Shown here in pieces: positions 24,431 through 36,000 of a stretch of 64,000 bases of DNA. A program made the position numbers and the translations under genes. The stretch is from Xenopus tropicalis (lineage: Eukaryota; Chordata; Amphibia; Anura; Pipidae). The notes under the pieces were generated by a model. The model saw only the letters and a list, made by a program, of their open reading frames with translations, had not been told where the DNA came from and ran no database searches. How positions within the stretch are numbered: the stretch's first letter is position 1; every line of letters begins with the position of its first letter. Location of the stretch: the NCBI RefSeq assembly GCF_000004195.4, contig NC_030683.2:230681-294680 (forward strand). Reading direction: 5' to 3'.

Positions 24431-26118
24431 GATACCAACCCTTTCCCCATAACTGAGCCCATTCCCTTTATCAGCTTAGTCGCTCTTCCCTGTACTTTCT
24501 CTATTTCATTACTGCCCCCCCTTATATATTTATATATAGTGACCCCCCCTTAACTGCCCCCCCCCCCAGTGTAACCAATCCCAACTGGGCCAGCCTTTCC
24601 CCATAACTGAGCCCATTCCCTTTATTCAGCTTAGTCGCTCTTCCCTGTACTTTCTCTGATTTCATTACTGCCCCCCCTTATATATTTATATATAGTGACC
24701 CCCCCTTAACTGCCCTTCCCCAGTGTAACCAATCCCAACTGGGCCAGCCTTTCCCCATAACTGAGCCCATTCCTTTATCAGCTTAGTCGCTCTTCCCTGT
24801 ACTTTCTCTATTTCATTACTGCCCCCCCCCTTATATATTTATATATAGTGACCCTCCCCCTTAACTGCCCCCCCCCCAGTGTAACCATCCCAACTGGCCA
24901 GCCTTTCCCCATAACTGAGCCCATTCCCTTTATCAGCCTAAGTCGCTCTTCCCTGTACTTTCTCTATTTCATTACTGCCCCCCCCCTTATATATTTATAT
25001 ATAGTGACCCCCCCCTTAACTGCCCCTTCCCCAGTGTAACCAATCCCAACTGGGCCAGCCTTTCCCCATAACTGAGCCCATTCCCTTTATCAGCTAAGTC
25101 GCTCTTCCCTGTACTTTCTCTATTTCATTACTGCCCCCCCCCTTATATATTTATATATAGTGACCCTCCCCTTAACTGCCCCCCCCCCCAGTGTAACCAA
25201 TCCCAACTGGGCCAGCCTTTCCCCATAACTGAGCCCTTCCCTTTATCAGCTTAGTCGCTCTTCCCTGTACTTTCTCTATTTCATTACTGCCCCCCCTTAT
25301 ATATTTATATATAGTGACCCCCCCTTAACTGCCCCCCCTTCCCCCCAGTGTAACCAATCCCAACTGGGCCAGCCTTTCCCCATAACTGAGCCCATTCCCT
25401 TTATCAGCTTAGTCGCTCTTCCCTGTACTTTCTCTATTTCATTACTGCCCCCCCTTATATATTTATATATAGGTGACCCTCCCCCTTAACTGCCCCCCCC
25501 CCCCCCAGTGTAACCAATCCCAACTGGGCCAGCCTTTCCCCATAACTGAGCCCATTCCCTTTATCAGCTTAGTCGCTCTTCCCTGTACTTTCTCTATTTC
25601 ATTACTGCCCCCCTTATATATTTATATATAGTGACCCCCCCCTTAACTGCCCCCCCCTCCAGTGTAACCAATCCCAACTGGGCCAGCCTTTCCCCATAAC
25701 TGAGCCCATTCCCCTGTATCAGCTTAGTCCGCTCTTCCCTGTACTTTCTCTATTTCATTACTGCCCCCCCTTATATATTTAATATAGTGACCCCCCCCTT
25801 AACTGCCCCCCCCCCCAGTGTAACCAATCCCAACTGGGCCAGCCCTTTCCCCATAACTGAGCCCATTCCCTTTATCAGCTTAGTCGCTCTTCCCTGTACT
25901 TTCTCTATTTCATTACTGCCCCCCCCTTATTAATTATATATAGTGACCCCCCCTTAACTGCCCCCCCCCCAGTGTAACCAATCCCAACTGGGCCAGCCTT
26001 CCCCATAACTGAGCCCATTCCCTTTATCAGCTTAGTCCGCTCTTCCCTGTACTGTTCTCTGTTTGTCATTACTGCCCCGCCCTTATATATTTATATATAG
26101 TGACCCCCCCCCTTAATC
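24431..26118. repeat. About 156-bp minisatellite derived from a CR1 LINE fragment (array 2)
   Basis: About eleven units of the same family and in the same orientation as 9130-10660, with the same AGTGTAACCAATCCCAACTG, TTAGTCGCTCTTCCCTGTAC and TATATATTTATATATAGTGA words. Some units have CCCTTCCCCAG in place of the poly-C tract, as also seen at 10430 in array 1. The homology begins in mid-unit at the left edge and stops in the poly-C/TTAA segment at the right edge. Confidence 0.95.
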
Positions 26119-26261
26119 CTTTGCAACATTGCTGAAAAGCAGGTGCCTATAACACAAAGGATATAATTCCATGGACTGATCGTATGATATTACTGTGTGA
26201 GTTTGGGTTCCCTGTATATAAGTCATTCTCTGTGTCAGGTACAAGGTTCTCTCCACTCACT
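26119..26261. other. Short unique spacer between two arrays
   Basis: Nothing recognised in this 143-bp stretch. Confidence 0.5.
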
Positions 26262-28230
26262 CAGTCCTACACTCAGCCCTACACTCAGTCCTACACTCAG
26301 CCCTACACTCAGCCCTACACTCAGCCCTACACTCAGCCCTACACTCAAGTCCTACACTCCCTAGCACTCAGCCCTACACTCAGCCCTACACTCAGTCCTA
26401 CACTCAGCCCTACACTCAGCCCTACACTCAGTCCTACACTCAGCCCTACACTCGTCCTACACTCAGCCCTACACTCAGCCCTACACTCAGCCCTACACTC
26501 AGCCCTACACTCAGCCCTACACTCAGCCCTACACTCAGTCCTACACTCAGCCCTACACTCAGTCCTACACTCAGCCCTACACTCAGTCCTACACTCAGCC
26601 CTACACTCAGCCCTACACTCAGCCCTACACTCAGTCCTACACTCAGTCCTACACTCAGCCCTACACTCAGTCCTACACTCAGTCCTACACTCAGTCCTAC
26701 ACTCAGCCCTACACTCAGCCCTACACTCAGCCCTACACTCAGTCCTACACTCAGTCCTACACTCAGCCTACCTCAGTGAACTACACTCAGCCCTACACTC
26801 AGTCCTACACTCAGCCTACACTCAGCCCTACACTCAGCCCTACACTCAGTCCTACACTCGCCCTACACTCAGTCCTACACTCAGCCTACACTCAGCCCTA
26901 CACTCAGCAGCCCCGTACAGCTCAGCCTACACTCAGCCCTACACTCAGTCCTACACTCAGCCTACCTCAGTCTACACTCAGTCCTACACTCAGCCCTACA
27001 CTCGCGCCTAACACCTCAGCCCTACACTCAGCCCTACACTCAGCCCCTACACTCAGCCTACATTCAGTCCTACACTCAGCCCTACACTCAGCCCTACACT
27101 CAGTCCTACACTCAGCCCTACACTCAGCCCTACACTCAGCGCCTACACTCAGGCCCGCTACACTCAGTCCTCACACTCAGCCGCTACACTCAGCCCTACA
27201 CTCAGTCCTACACTCAGCCCTACACTCAGCCCTACACTCAGCCCTACACTCAGCCCTACACTCAGTCCTACACTCAGTCCTACACTCAGCCCTACACTCA
27301 GTCCTAACACTGAGTCCTACACCACCCTACACTGCAGTCCTACACTCAGCCTACACTAGTCTCCTAGCACTCAGTCCTACACTGAGTCCCTACACCTGCA
27401 GCCCTACACTCAGCCCTACACTCAGCTCTACACTCAGTCCTACACTCAAGTCCTACACTCCAGCGTTCTACACTCAGTCCTACACTCAGTCTACACTCAG
27501 TCCTACACTCAGCCCTTACTCAGCCTGACACTTCAGTCCTACACTACTCAGCCTACACTCCCCTACACTCAGCCCTAACTCAGTCCTACACTCAGTCCTA
27601 CACTCGTCCTACACTGAGTCCTTCAGCACTCAGCCTACACTCAGCCGCTACACTAGCCTTACACCTCAGCCGCTAGCACTCAGCCCTACACTTTTCAGTC
27701 CTACACTCAGCCGCTACACTCCAGTCGCTACACTCAGTCCTACACTCAGTCCTACACTGAGTCCTACACTCAGCCGGCTAACACTCAGCCTACACTCAGC
27801 CTCTACACTCAGTCCTACAACTCCAGCCTACACTCAGTCCTAACACTTCAGTCCTACACTCAGTCGCTTACACTGAGGTCTACCACTCAGTCCTCACAAC
27901 TCAAGGCCCTACACTCAGCCCTACACTCAGCCCTACACTCAGCTCTACACTCAGCCCTACACTCAGGCCTACACTCAGCCCTACACTCAGCGCTACACTT
28001 CAGCCCCTATACACTCAGGCTCTACACTCAGTCCTACACTCATGTCCTAACACTGCAGCCCTACACTCAGCGCCTACACTCAGCTCTACACTCAGTCTAC
28101 ACTGCAGTCCACACTCAGCCCCTACATCAGTCTACAACTCAGTCCTAGCACTCAGGTCCTACACTCAGCCTACACTCAGTCCTTACACTCAGTCCTCACT
28201 CAAGCCCACTCCAGCCCTACAACTCATAGA
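26262..28230. repeat. 12-bp repeat, CTCAGYCCTACA, about 160 copies
   Basis: CAGCCCTACACT and CAGTCCTACACT alternate irregularly. From 26262 to about 26760 the array is almost perfectly in register, which gives the 275-codon frame. From about 27000 onward it is peppered with one-base insertions (for example CAGCGCCTACACT, CAGCCGCTACACT). The frames encode only [12 protein letters not shown] strings and are not genes. Confidence 0.96.
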
Positions 28231-28924
28231 CCCCATGCGTTTGCCCACCCAGGCGAACAATCACAGGAATGTGGGGGGGCTGAGGGGAGAGATGTGGGGG
28301 TATCGGGGGGATTCTGTGTTACAGGGACAGAGACTATTTTGGGCGCCAGTTTCCCAGTAGGCGGGGCAGGAGGCGGAGCCTTGGAGACACATTTGCCCTC
28401 AGACACCTGTCTCTTCCCTGAGCCGTTGGGTTCATAGCGACAGAACCTGTAATTAAAATGCCAGGCCGATGCCCCGGGCCATTACACGTAGCAACCGACA
28501 TTCCTTGGATACAATACGCCAGGCTGTGGCCCCGGCGCAGCGACTAATTTACCATAGGAGCAAAGTGCAATTTTGGACGTTATGTTTTTCCCACAATTCC
28601 TGCACTCAGGAGGCGGGGCTAAGGCAGCATAACTATAGGGAGTAAATGAGCCCCTCAGTGCAACGTTTTGCCCAAGGGGCAGTGCCCATGGCATTACATG
28701 CCCTTACAGGGGGAGGGCAATTTTTGGGGGCTAAAGTTAGACTTATGGTAAATATCAGACATGGGCACTGGTGTAAAAATATATTGAAATATCCCGACTG
28801 GTTGGGGCAAGAGAAGGGTTAATGCTGAGCCAAACGTGGGCTGTGGGGTCAGTAGGATAATGGGGGGTTTGGGTGACGCAGAGTTAATTGTTGTACATAC
28901 AGATTGGGGGTAATTACCCCCCCC
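28231..28924. other. Unique spacer, no supported gene
   Basis: GC-richer unique sequence between two arrays. Short minus-strand frames lack motifs. Confidence 0.45.
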
Positions 28925-31900
28925 CCATGGCAGCAGCAGGAACATCTCCCCCACCTCCCACAGGGAGCCCCACCCGCCAACATCCCCCCACCTCCGCACA
29001 AGGGGCTGCCCACCCCCAACATCCCCCCACCTTCCCCAGGGAGCCCACCCCCAACATCCCACCTCACAAGGGCAGCCCCACCCCCAACATCGCCCCCCAC
29101 TCCCACAGGGGGGCCCCACCCCGAACATCCCCCCCACTCACACAGGGCAGCCCCACCCGCAACATCCCCCCACCTCCCACAGGGAGCCCGCGCCCCCAAC
29201 ATCTCCCCACCATCAACACAGGGAGCCCCACCCCAAATCCCCCCCACCTCGCCACAGGGAGCCCCACGCCCCCAACATCCCCCCACCTCACAACAGGGAG
29301 GCCGCCACCCCAACATCCCCCAGGCCTCCCACAGGGGGGCGCCCGCCACCGACCATCCCCCCACACTTCTCACACAGGGGCCCCCACCCCCACATCTCTC
29401 CCAACCTCCCACAGGGAGCCCCGCCTCCAACATCCCCTCCCCCACCTCACACAAGGGATGCCGCAGCCCCCCAACATCTCGCCCACCTCTCCCACAGGGG
29501 GCCCAGCCCCAACATCCCCCCCACTCACAAGGGGCCCCACCCCGCAACATCTCTGCCACCTCCCCACAGGGAAGGCCCACGCCCCAACATCTCCCCCACC
29601 TCCACAGGGGGCCAGCCACCCCACATCTCTCCCACCGTCCCCACAGGGAAGCCCCCACCCACACTCCCCCCACCTCCACAGGGAGGCCCCACCGGCCAAC
29701 ATCCCTCCCCACCTCACACAGGGGAAGCCCCACCCCAGACATCTCCCCCACCTCCACAGGGGGCCCCCCGCCCAACTCTCCATAGGGGCACCCCAACATC
29801 CCCCCACCTCGCCACAGGGAGCCCACCCCCGAACATCCCCCCACCGCATCACACAGGGGCCCCCACCCACACCACAACATCTCTCCGCACCTCCCACAGG
29901 GAGCCCCACCCCCAACATCTCCCCGCACCGTCCACAGGGGGCCACCGCCAACATCTCTCGTCGCACCTCCCACAGGGAGCCCCACCCCAACATCCCCCAC
30001 CTCCCAGGGAGCCCCACCGCCACTCCTCCCCCACCTCATACCAGGAGCCCCACGCCCCACCATCTCCACCATCTCCCACAGGGGGCCCACCCCGCAACAT
30101 CTCCCCCACCTCCCACAGGGAGCCAGCCACCCCCAACATACCCGCCCCCTCCCACAGGGAGCCCCAGCCCCAACATCTCGCCCACCTCACACAGGGGCCC
30201 CCAGCCTCCCAACATCCCCCACCTCACACAGGGGCCGCCACCTCCAACATCTCTCCCACCTCGCCACAGGGAGGCCCCACCCCCAATCATCCCCCCACCT
30301 GCACACAGGGAGCCCCCCCAACATCCCCCCCACGTCACACAGGGAGCCCCCACCCCCACATCCCCCACCTCGCCACAGGGGGCCACCCCAACATCCGCCC
30401 CGACTCAGCACAGGGAGCGCCGCATCCCCCACACATCCCCCCACCTCCCACAGGGAGGCCCCGCCCCCAACATCTCCCCCCCTCACAATCAGGGAGCCCC
30501 ACCCCAAACATCCCCCCGGCGCACTCCACCAGGGAGCCCCACCCAACATCCCCCCCACTCACACAGGGCGCGCCCACCCCCACATCCCCTCCCACGCTCC
30601 CACAGGGGGCCCCAGCGCACCAACATCCCCCGACCTGCACACAAAGGGCCCCAGCCGCCCGACCATCTCTCCCACCTCCACAGGGGCCCGCACCCCCAAC
30701 ATCCCGCCCACCTGCCGCCACAAGGGAGCCCACACCCCAACATCGTCCCCCACCCTCCCACAGGGGGCCCCACCCGCCAACCTCTCCGCACCTCCCACAG
30801 GGAGCGCCCACCCCCAACATCCCCCCCACCTCGCCACAGGGAGCCACCCCCAACATCCTAAAACTCCCACAGTCGGGCCCGCACCTCAACACAGGGCGCC
30901 ACCACTCCCAACAATCTCTCCAACACTCCACCAGGGAGCCCACCCTCCCAACATCTCCCCACCTCCCACAGGGGGCCGCCATCCCCCAACATCTGCTCCC
31001 ACCTCCCACAGGGAGCCCCAACCCCCAACTACCCCCCACCTACCCACAGGGAACCCCACTCAACATCTCCCCACCTCACACAGGGAGCCCCACCCCCAAA
31101 CATCTCCCGCATCTCGCCACAGGGGGCCGCCACCCCCAACATCTCCCCCACCTCGCCAGCAGGGCAGCCCACCCCCAACATCCCCCCACCTGCCACACAG
31201 GAGCCCCACCCCCAACAATCTCCCCCACCGTCACACAGGGGCCCACCCAATCATCCCCCGACTCACACAGGGGCCCCCACCCAACAATCTTCTCCCACTC
31301 CCACAGGGAGCCCACCCCCAACATCCCCACCTCAACACAGGGGAGCCGACCACCCCCAACATCCGCCTCCGCACCTCACAGGGAGCCAGCCCCTAACATC
31401 CGCCCCCACCTCCCAACAGGGGCCCCACCGCAACATCCCCCCAAACTCACACAGGGAGGCCGGCACCCCCAACATCCCGCCACTTCCACCTGGGAGCCCC
31501 GCCCCCAACATCTCCACCCACCTCACACCAGGGGCCCCACCCCCAACAGTCCCCCCCACCGTCCCACAGGGAGCCCCACCTAGCCCAACATCCGCCCCAC
31601 GCTCACACATGGGAGCCCCACCCCCAACATCCCCCACCTCCCACAGGGGGACGCCCGCCACCTAGACATCCCCCACCTCACACAAGGGCCGCCACCCACA
31701 ATCTCTCCCACCTCCACAGGGAGCCCCACCCCCAACATCCCCCCACTGCCACACAGGGAGCCCCACCCCAAGCATGCTCCGCCCCACGTCCCACAGGGGG
31801 CCGCCACCCCCGAGAGCATCCCCCCCCACCTCAACAGGGGCGCGCCGCACCCAACATCTCTCACCTTCCCACAGGGGGGCCCACCACCCAAAACATCTCT

Positions 31901-33780
31901 GCCCACCGTCCCACAGGGAGCGCCCAACCCCGCAACATCCCCCACCTCCCACAGGGGCCCCACATCAGAGCGACCCCAGGACATCTTCCCGCACCTTGCC
32001 AACAGGGAGGCCCCACCCCCACATCTCCCCCTGCCCACAGGGGGCCCGCTCAACCACCCAACATCTCCCCCACCTCCCACAGGAGCCACCCCAACACACC
32101 CCCCACCTCACCACAGGGAGCCCACACCTCCCAACATCCCACCCCACCTCACACACGCCCCGCAACCCCAACATCTCCCCCACCTCCCACAGGGAAGCCC
32201 CACCCCCAAACATCTCCCCCACCTCAACACCAGGGAGCCCCACCCCAAGCAATCTCCCCACCCTCCCACAGGGGGCCCGCACCGCTCAACAATCTCCCCA
32301 CCATTCACCTCCCACAGGGAGCCCCACGCCCCACATCCCCCCAACCTCCCTCACAGGGAGCCCCACCCCAAACATCCCCCACTCACCACAGGGGCCGCAC
32401 CACCCCCAACATACTCTCCCACCCTCCCACAGGGAGCCCACCCCCAACATCTGCCCCCACCTTCCCACAGGGAGCCCCACCCCCAACATCACCCCCCACC
32501 TCCCACAGGGAGCGCCCCCCCAACATCTCCCCCCTCACACTAGGGGCCGCCAGCCTACCCAACATCCCCCGCACCTCACAAGGGGCCCACCTCCCAAACA
32601 TCTCTCCCACCTCCCCACAGGGAGCCCCACGCCCACATCCCCCCACGCGTCACACAGGGAGCCCACCCCAACATCTCCCCCACTCCCACAGGGGCCCCAG
32701 CCCCAACATCCCCCCACCTCAGCCACAGGGGCCCCCACCCAACATCTCCTGCCCACCTCCACAGGGAGCGCACCCCAACATCTCCCCCCAACTCCACAGG
32801 GGCCCACCCCCCAACATCTCTCCCAACCTCCCAGCAGGGAGCCCACCCTCAACATGCCCCCCCACCTCCACAGGGAGTTCCCCACCCCCAAATCTCCCCC
32901 ACCTCACACAGGGAGCCCCACCGAGCCAACATCTCCCTCCACCCTCCCACGCGGGGCCCCACGCCGCCAACATCTCCCCCACCTGCCCACAGGGAGCCCC
33001 ACCCACACATCCCCTCACTAGGGAGCCGTCACCCCAACATCTCGCCCCCTCGGACACAGGGGCCCCACCCAAACATCCTCCCTACCTCCACAGGGAAAGC
33101 CCACGCCCACACATCCCCACCTTCCGCACAGGGCGGCCCGCACCCCCAACATCTCCCCCACCTCACACAGGGAGCCCACCCCCAACATCTCTCCCACCTC
33201 CCACAGGGAGCCCCACCCCAACATCTCCCCCACTTCCCACAGGGAGCCCACCCCCAACATCTCCCCCACCTCCCACAGGGAGCCCCACCGCGCCCCAACA
33301 TCTCTCCCACCTCCCACAGGGAGCCCCACCCCCAACATCCCCCCACCTCCCACAGGGGGCCCCACCCCAAATCTCCCCCACCTCCCACAGGGCCCCCCAC
33401 CCCCAACATCTCTCCCACCTCCCACAGGGGCCCCCACCCCAACATCTCTCCCACCTCCCACAGGGGCCCCCCACCCCAACATCCCCCCACCTCCCACAGG
33501 GAGGCCCACCCCAACATCCCCCCACCTCCCACAGGGGCCCCCACCCCCAACATCCCCCCCACCTCCCACAGGGAGCCCCATCCCCAACATCCCCCCCACC
33601 TCCCACAGGGGCCCCCACCGCCAACATCCCCCCACCTCCCACAGGGGCCCCCACCCCCAACATCCCCCCCACTCTTCCACAGGGGCCCCACCCCCAACAT
33701 CCCCCCCACCTCCCACAGGGGCCCCACCCCCAACATCCCCCCCACCTCCCACAGGGGCCCCCATCCCCAACATCCCCCCA
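28925..33780. repeat. 36-bp C-rich minisatellite, about 135 copies
   Basis: Unit core CCCACCTCCCACAGGGAGCC followed by CCACCCCCAACATCTCC. The final 650 bp (33150-33780) are clean; from about 29000 to 33100 there are frequent one-base changes, often an extra G between Cs (CCCGCAACATC, CTCGCCACAG). Period 36 keeps multiple frames open on both strands (413, 657, 415, 251 codons), all encoding only repeats. The plus strand is extremely cytosine-rich, so the minus strand is rich in G runs. Confidence 0.96.
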
Positions 33781-33925
33781 CCAAATCAGGGCGCCCTTTC
33801 TGTGATTTTTTTTCTCCATGATTTTTGAGGTTTGGGGGGGCATTAGGGTTTGGGGGGGCATTAGGGTTTGGGGGGCATTAGGGTTGGGGGGGGCATTAGG
33901 GTTTGGGGGGCATTAGGGTTTGGGG
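33781..33925. repeat. 18-bp repeat GCATTAGGGTTTGGGGGG, about five copies
   Basis: Short run beginning near 33826, each unit with TTAGGGTTTGGGG, a telomere-like G-rich word. Confidence 0.9.
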
Positions 33926-34373
33926 CCCCCCCCTCGGTCCGTGGATCGGAAACGTTGGCTCCACACGATCATTTGGAGAAACGACACAGTGAAATCTGGT
34001 TCCTGATTGGTGGATCAGTTTGGGGGGGCGGTTGTTGCTCTGCTCCCTGTGCCGGGAAACAAGTCCCTTTACCCTCCTTCAAATCTCTGTATTTGCCCCA
34101 TTAGCCAACAGGTGGCGCTGTGCTGTAATTCTGCCTGAAACCCATCAATTTATTAATATAATGATTTATTTCTGTGATTTCTGCTCCACAAACCTAACGA
34201 TTCTCTCCGGGATTCTCATTAAATGGGAGGAAAAGAGAAAAATGTTGTGAATTCAAAAAATGTTTTGTTTCTGGAACTGACTTTCCTACTCAGAACTTCT
34301 GGTTTGTTTCATTGCATCTGGTGCCCTCTGGTGGTGAGTGTAGGAAATGTGCTGGGACAATATCGGGGAAGCT
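33926..34373. other. Unique spacer, nothing recognised
   Basis: Short plus-strand frames only. No splice-supported coding sequence seen. Confidence 0.45.
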
Positions 34374-35098
34374 ACAGGGTCACAGAACCCCTCAGTGACT
34401 GCTAATATCCTTATCATTTACAGTAGGGGGTACATTATCCCTTATAATACATGAGTGATACTCAGAGTTCCCTGTATAACTCAGCCTGCAGCCTTGTGCC
34501 TTTATATGGGGGGCACAGAGCCCCTCAGTGACTGCTAATATCCTTATCATTTACAGTAGGGGGTACATTACCCCTTATAATACATGAGTGATACTCAGAG
34601 TTTCCCTGTATAACTCAGCCTGCAGCCTTGTGCCTTTATATGGGCACAGAAACCCCTCAGTGACTGCTAATATCCTTATCATTTACAGTAGGGGGTACAT
34701 TACCCCTTATAATACATGAGTGATACTCAGAGTTCCCTGTATAACTCAGCCTGCAGCCTTGTGCCTTTATATGGGGGGCACAGAACCCCTCAGTGACTGC
34801 TAATATCCTTATCATTTACAGTAGGGGGTACATTATCCCTTATAATACATGAGTGATACTCAGAGTTCCCTGTATAACACAGCCTGCAGCCTTGTGCCTT
34901 TATATGGGGGGCACAGAACCCCTCAGTGACTGCTAATATCCTTATCATTTACAGTAGGGGGTACATTATCCCTTATAATACATGAGTGATACTCAGAGTT
35001 CCCTGTATAACTCAGCCTGCAGCCTTGTGCCTTTATATGGGGGGCACAGAACCCCTCAGTGACTGCTAATATCCTTATCATTTACAGTAGGGGGTACA
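34374..35098. repeat. 133-bp minisatellite, about 5.4 copies
   Basis: Unit words CCCCTCAGTGACTGCTAATA, TCCTTATCATTTACAGTAGG, GGGTACATTATCCCTTATAA, CTGCAGCCTTGTGCCTTTAT. Copies begin at about 34382, 34515, 34648, 34781, 34914 and 35046. The CTCAGTGACT-AATATCCTTAT-AGGGGGTAC core also occurs at 49385-49545, so the unit comes from a dispersed repeat. Confidence 0.94.
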
Positions 35099-35427
35099 AT
35101 ACAGAGTTAATGTCCCTGTACGGGCCCAGAGGTTCTGGCCAATCCCAGCTCTTATCTCCAGCTGGGTCTCTGATTCGGAAGTGAATAATTCCCTTATCGC
35201 CCCGTTTCCTTTCCCTAATGATGCCCCCGGGCAGTGGCAGTAAGGAGAGAGGCCCCCGGGCAGCTGCTGTATCACAAGGATCTTGGAAGGGGCCCAACTC
35301 CCAAGACTGGAAAGTTCTGAGAGAGACAAAGGACTCAGTGACCTGCATAGGGCAGAACCAGCAGAACCAGCCTGACCCAACAGCACTTACTGGGGCTGAT
35401 TAACTCTTAAGGGAACACAGAGTCGTA
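35099..35427. other. Unique sequence, nothing recognised
   Basis: Several overlapping short frames on both strands; none shows a motif. Confidence 0.4.
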
Positions 35428-35655
35428 TTCGGTGCTACAGGGCAGAGGGCGGTGCTACAGGGCAGAGGGCGGTGCTACAGGAAAGAGGGCGGTGCTAAAG
35501 GGCTTGGGGGCGGTACTACAGGGCCAGGGTTTATGCTACAGGGCCGGGGGCGGTGCTACAGGGCCAAGGGCGGTGCTACAGGGCAGAGGGCGGTGCTAAA
35601 GGACTGGGGGCGGTACTACAGGGCCAGGGGTTATGCTACAGGGCCAGGGGCGGTG
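35428..35655. repeat. 20-bp GC-rich repeat, about 11 copies
   Basis: Unit GGGCGGTGCTACAGGGCAGA with variants GGCCAGG and GGCTTGG. Lies about 230 bp upstream of the inferred first exon of the small secreted-protein gene. Confidence 0.93.
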
Positions 35656-35880
35656 CTACAATTGGGTCTGTACCAACCAGGTAACAGAACTGGGGCTGTT
35701 GTTAATGTTAACCCTTATCCCTGGGGGTACAGACCCCCCTAAGTGCATGACATGGGGGGCTCAATAGCCGTGTGTATGTCCCCTAAACCCAAAGCTACAC
35801 ACAACAATAACATAATGGGGTGAGTAGGGGAACAGGGCTAGTGGCTAATGCAGGTCTGCTCTCCCATAATCCCCTGCTCT

Positions 35881-35970
35881 CTGCCAGGCAGGAAGTGGTG
35901 TCTGTGCAGTTAGAAGTGACAGTTGGTGCCCTGAGAGACAGACACAGTCACTGTGAGAGCGATTACTGAG
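35881..35970 (+). other. Putative 5' non-coding exon of the small secreted-protein gene
   Basis: A GAG|GTGAGA donor at 35970/35971 follows about 90 bp of non-repetitive sequence containing CAGGAAGTGG at 35889-35898, an ETS-type motif. The next good acceptor on this strand is the polypyrimidine-poor but plausible TTAATATACAG|GG at 40582/40583. The transcription start is not determined. The link to the coding exons is inference from splice signals. Confidence 0.45.
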
Positions 35971-36000
35971 GTGAGACATTTAATAGGAGACTGGGGGGCT

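Noticed and set aside
26184..27528. 275- and 250-codon frames of [12 protein letters not shown] repeats
   Set aside because: Produced by the 12-bp CTCAGYCCTACA array; frames switch wherever a single base is inserted.
28849..33861. Pro-rich and Gly/Trp-rich frames of up to 657 codons
   Set aside because: All are translations of the 36-bp array in different phases on both strands, with no unit-external coding sequence.
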